Shown one piece after another: positions 24,389-32,103 of a DNA stretch of 64,000 nt. The notes below the pieces were generated by a model. The model searched no databases, had not been told where the DNA came from, and saw only the letters and a program-made list of their open reading frames with translations. The DNA lies in the NCBI RefSeq assembly GCF_023634065.1, contig NZ_JALKCV010000009.1:1-64000 (forward strand), in the 5' to 3' direction. The position numbers were made by a program, and so were the translations under genes. The first letter of the stretch is position 1. Each line of letters begins with the position of its first letter. Source of the DNA: Microbulbifer litoralis (lineage in GTDB: Bacteria; Pseudomonadota; Gammaproteobacteria; Pseudomonadales; Cellvibrionaceae).

Positions 24389-26962
24389 ATGAGAATGTCA
24401 CAGGGGACTCTTGGAGAGATGGCGCGCAGGCTGCTTGCAGCTTGCCTGGTGATACTGTTACTTGGGACCCTGACCGCCTGCGGTGGCGGTAGCAGTAGCG
24501 AAAACACTGAGCAACCCTCTGATGAGGTACCGTCTGATACACCTCCGGAAACTGAAGATCCGCCGGAAACCGAAGAACCGCCCGGGCCTGACACTGCGCC
24601 GGATGCATTCTCTTTCGAGGCGCAGTCGGATGTCGCATTCAGCGAAGTGATCGATTCCAACGTTATTGTTGTTACTGGTACCGATTCGTCGGCGCCGATC
24701 AGTGTGGTGGGCGGTGAATATGCCATTGACGGTGGCGACTTCACCAGTGCTGAAGGCACCGTGGAACCCGCTCAAAGCGTACAGCTGAGGCTGCTCTCTG
24801 GCGACTCATTCGGTGTAGTCACCACCATGACACTGACCATCGGTGGTATTAGCGCTGAATTTACGGTAACCACTTTGCCGGATTCTGTAGCTCCGCAAGC
24901 CAGTGTGCATTTCCCGCTGCCGATCTCTTCCACTACCAGCCAGACCATCATCGTGCGTGGAACCGCCGTGGACGAGGAAGAGAGTGAAATTGTCAGCGTT
25001 CTGGTCGAAGACGTTGCTGCAACCAGTGACGACGGCTTCGCCACCTGGCAGGCCGAAGTGCCTGTGCCGCTGGGGAGAACGACCCTGCATGTCAGCACCG
25101 AAGACAGTGCCGGCAATATTGATGAGGATGCAGCCCATTTCCAGCTGACATCCGGGACCCAGGCCGGTGCCTTTGCCTCGCCGACAGCGATTGAGTTTGA
25201 TGCGGAAAACAACCGCGCCCTTGTCGTTGATGCCGGGTTGGATGCGTTGATTGCCGTGGACCTCACCACCCGCGTACGCACGATTATCTCTGCTGAAAAT
25301 GTCGGCAGTGGTCAACCTTTCAGTCAGCCGGAATCGCTGGCATTTGATGCGATCAACAACCGTGTTCTGGTGATCGACAAGGCCGCTGGCGGTGTCTTGT
25401 TCTCTGTGAATCCGGCCACGGGTGATCGCACTGTGCTTTCCAGCAGCACGGTGGGCGGCGGCGATGTGAGTTTCAGTTTTCCGTCTGCGGTAGCCCTGGA
25501 CACTGACCGCAACCGCGTCCTGGTACTAAACAACCAGTTTGAAAACGCCAGCCAGTGGACTGTGTACGCGGTGGATCTGGAAACCGGTTTTCGCAGCCGT
25601 GTAGACACCGGTGGCGTGCTGTTTGGAGACCCGGAAGATATTACCGTTGATGCGTTCAATAGCCGCGCGCTGATCGTGGACTCCGGCAGGCGCTCGGTGA
25701 TCGCCATTGATTTTGCCACCGGTGCGCGCACCAACCTGTCCGGGTATACCCAGGGCGGAAGCCTTATCGCCGGGGGGGACAACATCTTCGATTCGCCGGT
25801 GTCCATCAGTATGGATGCGGCCAACAACCGGGCGCTGGTAATGGACGCCACTGTTGATGACAACGGGGCCCTGTTCGGTGTGGACCTGACCTCCGGTTTT
25901 CGTAAAGTGCTCGCCGGTCCCCGTACAGGTGGCGGTTTTGTCGGCTCCAATAGTCCCGCGTTTAAAACGCCGGTTTCAGTGGTGCTCAATAGCAATAGCA
26001 GCCGTGCCCTGATTCTGGATGATGACACCGACATTATTCTCAATGTAGCCACAGACGGGAGCGGAACACGTCGCCTGATCGGCAATCCGGGGACCAACGC
26101 ACTGATTCAGAATGCGACTGGTATGGGCATCAACGCCGAGCAGCGTGCCGTGTATATCGCCGATATGACCCGCGGCGCCCTGATCGCAGTGAACCTGCGT
26201 ACCGGTGCGAAAACCTTCGTGTCCATCGGTACGCTGGAGAGCCAGGGGCCGGCATTCGACTTGCCCTCGGGTGTCGTGATCGATGACGAAAATAATCGTG
26301 CCCTGGTCTCCGATGTCGCCATGGGCGTTCTGGCGGTGGATCTGGACAGTGGTCTGAGAACCCGTCTTGCGGGTGGCGGCGCTGGTTCCGGGGCTGCGCT
26401 GGAGCAGCCTACGTCCATCGCCCTGGACGCGGTCAATGGGCGTGCCCTGGTGGGAACCTCCTCACTGGATCCGCTTATTGCTTTCATGGATCTGTCGACT
26501 GGCCATCGCACGCGGCTAACCGGCAACGGCGCTGGCAGTGGTGTGGAACTCAATGGGGCACGCGACATTATTCTGGATGCGGAAAATCACCGGGCCCTGG
26601 TGATGGACCGCGACAGCTCTATCCTCGCCGTTGACCTGACCACTGGTGAGCGCACCACTCTCTCCGGCAACGGGGTGGGTGAAGGCGCGGCTCTCGATGG
26701 GCTACAGAGCGCCGTGCTCGATAAAACGAATAACCGGTTGCTCGTGGCGGACTTCATCGCAGAAACCGTCGTTGCGGTGGACCTGGTCAGCGGTGACAGG
26801 ACCGTGCTTTCCGGTGCTGGCGTTGGCAGTGGTGCCAGTCTGGACTTCCCCACTGGCATTCAATTACTGGATAACGACATCGCGGTGGTGCTGGATCCCA
26901 CTGTTCATGAAGTGTTTGCCGTGGACCTGATCACGGGAACGCGCACAACCGTGACGCCCTGA
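24389..26962 (+). CDS. Beta-propeller (NHL-like) lipoprotein 1
   Basis: An 857-residue exported lipoprotein with lipobox GTLTAC followed by Gly-Gly-Gly-Ser-Ser and an acidic Pro/Glu/Thr-rich linker. Two beta-sandwich-like regions (about 60-260) follow; the second reads IIVRGTAVDEEESEIVSVLV. From about residue 265 I count twelve repeats of 45-55 residues with the pattern (A/S)-hydrophobic-D-x-x-NNRALV-x-D...AVDL-x-TG-x-RT-x-LSG, consistent with two six-bladed propellers. Such proteins usually bind ligands or partners at the cell surface. The ATG at 24389 is used because it aligns with the start of the paralogue (AGCAGGATG context). It lies in tandem with the shorter paralogue at 27078 and probably arose by duplication. 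Confidence 0.8.
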   Translation: MRMSQGTLGEMARRLLAACLVILLLGTLTACGGGSSSENTEQPSDEVPSDTPPETEDPPETEEPPGPDTAPDAFSFEAQSDVAFSEVIDSNVIVVTGTDSSAPISVVGGEYAIDGGDFTSAEGTVEPAQSVQLRLLSGDSFGVVTTMTLTIGGISAEFTVTTLPDSVAPQASVHFPLPISSTTSQTIIVRGTAVDEEESEIVSVLVEDVAATSDDGFATWQAEVPVPLGRTTLHVSTEDSAGNIDEDAAHFQLTSGTQAGAFASPTAIEFDAENNRALVVDAGLDALIAVDLTTRVRTIISAENVGSGQPFSQPESLAFDAINNRVLVIDKAAGGVLFSVNPATGDRTVLSSSTVGGGDVSFSFPSAVALDTDRNRVLVLNNQFENASQWTVYAVDLETGFRSRVDTGGVLFGDPEDITVDAFNSRALIVDSGRRSVIAIDFATGARTNLSGYTQGGSLIAGGDNIFDSPVSISMDAANNRALVMDATVDDNGALFGVDLTSGFRKVLAGPRTGGGFVGSNSPAFKTPVSVVLNSNSSRALILDDDTDIILNVATDGSGTRRLIGNPGTNALIQNATGMGINAEQRAVYIADMTRGALIAVNLRTGAKTFVSIGTLESQGPAFDLPSGVVIDDENNRALVSDVAMGVLAVDLDSGLRTRLAGGGAGSGAALEQPTSIALDAVNGRALVGTSSLDPLIAFMDLSTGHRTRLTGNGAGSGVELNGARDIILDAENHRALVMDRDSSILAVDLTTGERTTLSGNGVGEGAALDGLQSAVLDKTNNRLLVADFIAETVVAVDLVSGDRTVLSGAGVGSGASLDFPTGIQLLDNDIAVVLDPTVHEVFAVDLITGTRTTVTP

Positions 26963-26997
26963 GCCGGGTAACCGGAAAAGGGCTTGGCTACCGGGTG

Positions 26998-27012
26998 CCC
27001 GACCTTGTCGGG
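26998..27012. promoter_or_regulatory. Dyad element variant before lipoprotein 2
   Basis: CCCGAC-CTT-GTCGGG, a variant with a 3-bp centre. TTGTCG within its right arm (27005-27010) and TGTAAT at 27027-27032 form a -35/-10 pair with 16-bp spacing, so the dyad overlaps the -35. Context is conserved with copy 2. Confidence 0.6.
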
Positions 27013-27077
27013 TGCCCGTTTGTCTGTGTAATTCATAAGGTCGACGCAATAAATTGCATTGCAGTAAGGGCAGCAGG

Positions 27078-28398
27078 ATGGGTATTTCCGTAGAGATAGG
27101 GCGCTGGTTGTTGGCAGCCAGTCTGGTGGTTTGGTTGACCGGTTGCGGTGGCGGTTCCGGAGGTTCTGGTGATCCCGTAGCAGAGAACCCGGTGCCTTCC
27201 GAGCCGGCCCCCTCCACGCCGGAAGAAGACGACGATTCCACACCACCCGAAGAAGCGGCGAATGAGCCGCCGGTAGCCTCCATTCAATTCCCGCTTTCCG
27301 GCAGCCGGACCACCGGCGCATCCATCGGTGTGCGCGGCACGGCCAGTGATCCGGATGGTGATGCCATTACTTCCGTCACGGTGAATGGTGTGTTGGCCGA
27401 CACCGACGACGGCTTTGCCAGCTGGCGGGTTCCCAGCCTTTCTCTGCCGGCAGGTACCGACGCGCTGGAAGGTCTCGTCCAGGATGCTCGCGGTGACGCC
27501 CGGCAGCACTCTTGGCGACCGCGTGCTGCTGTCTGGCTTCGATGCGGATAACCCCAACCAGATTCGCGGTTCCGGTCCGGAATTGAGCTCGCCGGAAGAT
27601 CTGCTGGTAGAGGCGGACGGGCGCATGCTCGTACTGGATGATGAAACGGCGATCGTGGCAGTGGATGCGCAAAGCGGCGACCGCTCGATCCTGTCCGGTG
27701 AGAATGCGGTCGGGGACCTTATCGGCGCTGGGCCCGCATTCAATGGTATTCAATCCCTGGCGCTGGACGCTGCCAACAATCGGCTGTTCGCTGTCCAGTA
27801 TAACGCGCTGTTGGCGGTGGATCTGGACACCGGAGACCGCACCCTGATCTCGGCGGGAGCCGGCGAGGATCCGGCAACGGATATCGGTTCGGGGCCGGCA
27901 TTGACTGACCCGCTCTCGTTGGCGCTGGATGCGGATAACAATCGCCTGCTGTTGCTGAACGGCTCTTATTATCCGGGCAGCGGGAAACTGATGAGTGTGG
28001 ATCTGGCGACTGGCAACCGTTCGGTAATTGCCGACCCGGATACTGGCGCCGGCGATATGCCGCAGAACCCGGTGACGGTTTCTCTGGATGCGGCCAATAA
28101 CCGCGCCCTGGTGTTGGACGCATTGTCCGGCAAACCCGGCATTGTTGCCGTGGATCTCGATACTGGCAACCGCAGCGTGATTTCCGGCTACGACCTGGGC
28201 CCGGATGGAGAGCGCAACAGTGGCGATGAGCAACTGTTTGGCAGCGGCAGTCCTTTTAACACCGAAGCGGACCTGACCGATGCGGTACTGGATGCCGGGC
28301 GGCGGATACTGTACGTCACCGACAATGCCTGCGGCAGCCTGATCGCAGTGGATATCGACAGCGGCGACCGGGTGCTGGTATCCGGGTTCGCGTTCTGA
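27078..28398 (+). pseudogene. Beta-propeller lipoprotein 2, frameshifted
   Basis: Paralogue of the preceding lipoprotein. The first frame (27078 to about 27490) gives lipobox VWLTGC, Gly-Gly-Gly-Ser, an acidic linker and an Ig-like region (GVRGTASDPDGDAITSV). The second frame, reaching to 28398, resumes as LGDRVLLSGFDADNP and carries five full propeller repeats. Joining the two needs a +1 shift around 27490-27520. Only the C-terminal half of the first repeat is present after the junction, so a small deletion, not just a base-call error, best explains the break. If real, the product would stop soon after residue 140 and would lack the propeller. Confidence 0.7.
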
Positions 28399-28478
28399 TC
28401 CAAGACCGACACCTGCAGAGCGCGGGTGTCGATGAAGTGAACCCCGGGGTGAAACGTATTTTCAATCACCGGGCCCAG

Positions 28479-30830
28479 TCATGATACCGGTACTGATACT
28501 GGTATATCTGGGCTCAGGTTCATGGTGGCTCCCTGTTGCCGCAGTGCGGTGTTGAGCAGGGCCCGAAGCTGGGCGGCAGGAGGGTTGGCTGGCAGCCTTA
28601 TCCATGATGCAGGAAGAGGTTGCATGCCATCGCCGACAGAGGCGCAAACCAGTCGTCCGGTCAGTTGCGCCTGTGTATCGGCACACAGTGACGTCTGTGC
28701 CAGGAAGCGGGGCTCGCAGAGCAGCAGCGATAACGGCTCGGAACTTTCGCTGGCCGCCGCCAGTGAGCGAAATGATACCACCTTGCAGGACCATTTCCGA
28801 AAGCGGGTCGACAGGCGGGCTTGCAGTGTTTCATCGTCAATCACCAGGGCGATAACGGTCGGTTTCTGCCGTGACGGCTCGAGGGCTTCCGGGCTGGCGA
28901 CAGCCTGGCCTCGTCTGGGAAGGGTAACGGTAAAGCAGCTGCCCCGGTCAGGAATGGATGCGACCGTTACCGGGTGCTCCAGTAATTCGGCAATATGTCG
29001 GACGATGGACAGGCCAATACCGGCTCCTGGTGTTGTTGCAGCGTTTGTTCCCGAGCGCTGATAAATATCAAAAATCTGCTCCCGGGCGGTGTCATCAATG
29101 CCGCAACCGGTATCCAACACCTGAATGGCCACGTGGCTGCCGCGTCGCCGACAACCGACCAGGACCGAGCCTTCGTTGGTGTATTTCACGGCGTTGGAAA
29201 TCAGGTTCCTCAGCATGCGGCTGAGTAGAACCGGGTCGCTGGATACGCTAAGAGAAGAGAGCTGGAAGCGGATTTTTATACCCTTCTCTTTCGCCAGTAC
29301 CTGGTATTCGTTCTGCAGGCGGGAAAACATGTCGCTGATAGAGACAGCCTGGTATTCCGGCGTGATGGCGCCCGATTCCAGCTTTCCAAGATCCATGATG
29401 GCTTGGAAAGAGTCCCTCATCTGCCGATGGGTGCTCTTCATGCGGTGAAAGATTTTCTTGCCATCCTGGTTGTGGATGTGCGGCTGCAAATGCTCCAGGA
29501 AAATACTCATGGAGTTCAGTGGCTGGCTCAAATCGTGACTGCTGTGGGCAATGAACTGGGATTTGGCCAGGCTCATGAACTCGGCCTTCAGCTTTTCCTC
29601 ACGCAGGGAGCGAAGGCGAAGAATCAGGGCTGCAGCGTGCAGAAACAAGTGAACAATATGGATATAAAGCACATGGATCATCTTGTGGGATTCGGTCACG
29701 ACCTGCGTATTTTGTGCTGGCCCGTGGATGACCACAAGTACCTGGATCAGGGAGAGCACCATCGGAAACCAGCCAAGCAGATAAATGATGTAATAACTGC
29801 CTTCACTGCGAACCCTGGAAATACCGGAACCAAGAATGCAAACGGAGATAAGCAGATAATTCACTGCAAATACGCGTGCAGTGGTAGCGAGGGTAAGCAG
29901 TGGACTGAGAAACAATATGGTGACAGAGGTGGCTGCGGCGACAATGAAGAAATAAAACCAGAATCTGTCGCGACGTTGAATCTTCAGGAAGCTGGCGGCA
30001 AAGGCCAGTTGCCCGAGACAGGTTGCGGATGCCAGCATCCAGAAAGGCGGGCCTATATGGTAATCCCATTGCCAGAGAATGACAGGAATGCTGCTGTGTT
30101 CCAGGTAGTAGAGTAGCATCAGCAACGCAGCGAGAGAGGCCCAGAAAAAGGGGGCTTCGCGAGTGATCGTCCAGCAAATCAGGCCCAGTAGAATAAAGCC
30201 GAGCGTAATGCCAATAGCGAGGTTATAGGTAAGGCTGAGCCACCTTGCCCAGCTGTCGTATTCCTGGGCGCTCATCAGGGCCATGTAGGGGAGCCAGGTG
30301 TTGTGACTTGCTTTCACCTCTGCTACCAGCAGAAAAGATTCCCCGGGTTGCAGGTTGATGGCGGTTGCTCGCCCGATCGGGTTGACATCGGTTCCGTCAA
30401 CAAAACCGGTATTTTTCAGTGTATGGACAATCCGCCCATGGTCGCCCTGAATCATTACCCTGGGCTGTTGAAAGCCAAAGTTGCTGATGTGGAAAACCCA
30501 ATTGCTGTTTTTCGTATGATTAACGACGCGGGTATAGAGCCAGTAGCGCTCGTGCTGCCTGAAATCCGGTTTCAGTGAAGCGGAGGACACTCGGGGGATA
30601 TGCTCTGCCGCCTGCTCCAGAGTCATGCCGTGTGGGGCGGGGATGAAACCGGGTGAATGTTCCAGTGATACCAGAGGGTAGCGGGTAGCGGTATCTGCGA
30701 GGAGAATGGGAGGGAGGCCATTGTCTGCTTGCGCGGTGTGCATCCCCATCAATAATGTCATCATCAGGCAGCTGTGGATTATACCGCTGATCCCGGTCCA
30801 CTTCGTCAGGCGCCATCGTTGATGTTTCAT
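28479..30830 (-). CDS. 7TM-DISM hybrid sensor kinase with degenerate receiver
   Basis: A 783-residue sensor. The N-terminus has a signal segment, a periplasmic 7TMR-DISM-type ligand domain (about 40-190; FGFQQPRVMIQGD) and seven predicted membrane helices (about 200-395). The kinase core has an H-box (HSSHDLSQPLNSM), N-box (MLRNLISNAVKYTN), DTGCGI (G1) and GAGIGLSIVRHI (G2). The C-terminal 120 residues look like a receiver (ALVIDDETLQARL), but the phospho-acceptor site reads LLLCEPRF, with Glu where Asp is expected, and the KP lysine motif is unclear. It probably signals without phosphotransfer to its own receiver. It converges with lipoprotein 2. Confidence 0.85.
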   Translation of the reverse strand: MKHQRWRLTKWTGISGIIHSCLMMTLLMGMHTAQADNGLPPILLADTATRYPLVSLEHSPGFIPAPHGMTLEQAAEHIPRVSSASLKPDFRQHERYWLYTRVVNHTKNSNWVFHISNFGFQQPRVMIQGDHGRIVHTLKNTGFVDGTDVNPIGRATAINLQPGESFLLVAEVKASHNTWLPYMALMSAQEYDSWARWLSLTYNLAIGITLGFILLGLICWTITREAPFFWASLAALLMLLYYLEHSSIPVILWQWDYHIGPPFWMLASATCLGQLAFAASFLKIQRRDRFWFYFFIVAAATSVTILFLSPLLTLATTARVFAVNYLLISVCILGSGISRVRSEGSYYIIYLLGWFPMVLSLIQVLVVIHGPAQNTQVVTESHKMIHVLYIHIVHLFLHAAALILRLRSLREEKLKAEFMSLAKSQFIAHSSHDLSQPLNSMSIFLEHLQPHIHNQDGKKIFHRMKSTHRQMRDSFQAIMDLGKLESGAITPEYQAVSISDMFSRLQNEYQVLAKEKGIKIRFQLSSLSVSSDPVLLSRMLRNLISNAVKYTNEGSVLVGCRRRGSHVAIQVLDTGCGIDDTAREQIFDIYQRSGTNAATTPGAGIGLSIVRHIAELLEHPVTVASIPDRGSCFTVTLPRRGQAVASPEALEPSRQKPTVIALVIDDETLQARLSTRFRKWSCKVVSFRSLAAASESSEPLSLLLCEPRFLAQTSLCADTQAQLTGRLVCASVGDGMQPLPASWIRLPANPPAAQLRALLNTALRQQGATMNLSPDIPVSVPVS

Positions 30831-30935
30831 GCTGTTTCCCGCTGCTTATGGGCAGCTGTCCCCTTCTATGAGCCGGGCATCGTGCCGGGCACCCCGAATG
30901 AAGTCAATGATGCCACTGAATCCGCTTTGAGTGTA

Positions 30936-30953
30936 CCGCGACATCTGCCGGGT
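30936..30953. promoter_or_regulatory. Degenerate dyad copy upstream of the sensor kinase
   Basis: CCGCGACATCTGCCGGGT matches the 18-bp element at 15 of 18 positions. It lies 106 bp upstream of the kinase start (30830, minus strand) and 102 bp past the stop of the papain-like gene. The surrounding bases (GGGTGC) also match the copy at 26998. Confidence 0.4.
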
Positions 30954-31054
30954 GCACGCGGTCCCGGCCAGAAATTATGGTAGTGGTATTATCCAGGGCA
31001 ACGGGAAAGTATGATGATGCTTCAAAAAGAGTTCTCGATTTGCAGGCAGCCGGG

Positions 31055-31684
31055 CTAACTGAAAAGTGCTTCGTCAATCAGGCCCTGTGATCCCCCCAGG
31101 CCAAACGAACTCTGTTGTGTATCGTATTGTAACCAGTTCGCTAAAGGTGCATAGGGGCAGGCGACAACACCATGGTAAGGGTCGAGAAAAACGATCTCGG
31201 GGCGGAAAGGGCGTTTGCCCAGGCAGAGGGCCACGTGCTTACCCCCATTGTGATTCCAGTCGATTGAAACGATTGCAGGCCTCTGCGGCGTACAGCTCGC
31301 GAGCTGTAAAGGGATGGCGGCTGACCCAGGACCGGGCATCATCCAGAGCCAGCGATGTTGCGGCAAGTTCCGTCGCAAGGAATAGAAAACCTCTCCGACA
31401 GAAGCGCCGCCGCGACCACCACCCCAGCGCCATGCATTGTTGTGCACTGCGGGTCTCTGAAGCGGTAGTCCATTTGCGTACCTTATGATGTCGGCGTCCC
31501 CCAATTGCTGGGATTGCCTGATCCAGAGTTGCGCTATTCCTTGCGCAAGGTTCCTGTCAAGGACATATTTAACCAGCATGATCATGCAGGAGACAGTGCA
31601 GTCATTGGGAAGGTTCTGTCGATAGACGTCGTAAGTATAGTTTTGACCGTTGTAGGCAAGATTGGAGTTTTGGACCCAGGCCAT
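31055..31684 (-). CDS. Papain-like (C39/C70-type) cysteine protease homologue
   Basis: A 209-residue protein with a papain-like triad pattern: Cys in LPNDCTVSCMIMLVKYV (Cys29 preferred), His in NGGKHVALCLG (about 149) and Asp in IVFLDPYHGVV (about 168). This fits C39-like or AvrRpt2 (C70)-like peptidases. There is no signal peptide and no attached transporter or adhesion domain. A Gly-rich WRWGGGRGGASVGEV loop lies mid-protein. The length nearly equals that of the C58-like protein at 21912, and both carry the dyad upstream, though the sequences do not align clearly. The 1702-residue protein gene lies upstream on the same strand. An effector or processing role is inference. Confidence 0.6.
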   Translation of the reverse strand: MAWVQNSNLAYNGQNYTYDVYRQNLPNDCTVSCMIMLVKYVLDRNLAQGIAQLWIRQSQQLGDADIIRYANGLPLQRPAVHNNAWRWGGGRGGASVGEVFYSLRRNLPQHRWLWMMPGPGSAAIPLQLASCTPQRPAIVSIDWNHNGGKHVALCLGKRPFRPEIVFLDPYHGVVACPYAPLANWLQYDTQQSSFGLGGSQGLIDEALFS

Positions 31685-32103
31685 GATTCCTGCTCCCTGG
31701 AAAGAGAATTGAACGAAAACGGATTTTCCTGAATGTATGCCCGATTTTTCCCGTGCCTCCCGGAGGGGCCGGGCAAGAACTTTTAACCGGAGATTGACAT
31801 TAGATCAGGTGGTAAATGCAAACAACCCGACAAATGTCGGGGGTGTGTCTGGTGCAGCTTATTTGCCAGGACAGGCGGCTGAAGAGGGTTTTTTCGCCAA
31901 ATGTTGTCGTTGTTAGAGGGGATGACGGCCTTTGGCTTTTGCCGATTTTCCGGGGTCAGACGTTTTCTGTGCCGGAGCGTTCCATGCTTTCGCTGTTCGC
32001 AGCGGCAGCTCGCTATACCTGCATTGCCACGCACCGGCCCCGGGTTCAGCTGCGGGCTTCAGGCCGGTGCGCAGAGGCTTCTATACCGTTTACGGATACC
32101 CCT
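31685..32103. other. Intergenic region between the giant gene and the papain-like gene
   Basis: No gene is supported in these 419 bases; the open frames present have unlikely compositions. The region holds the dyad at 31826-31841 and, nearer the papain-like start, an inverted repeat (GCCCG near 31740 with CGGGC near 31771) that could form a leader hairpin. On the minus strand TTGTTT (revcomp of 31820-31825) and TAATGT about 17 bp further on form a possible promoter. Confidence 0.4.
31826..31841. promoter_or_regulatory. Dyad element copy upstream of the papain-like gene
   Basis: CCCGACA-AA-TGTCGGG keeps the arms of copies 1 and 2 while the two central bases differ (AA instead of TC). Arm conservation with a changed centre suggests a protein-binding site or a selected hairpin more than simple copying. 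It is 142 bp upstream of the start at 31684. Confidence 0.6.

Noticed and set aside
21681..31841. Reading the dyads as intrinsic terminators
   Set aside because: None is followed by a T run, and two overlap -35 positions of conserved promoters.
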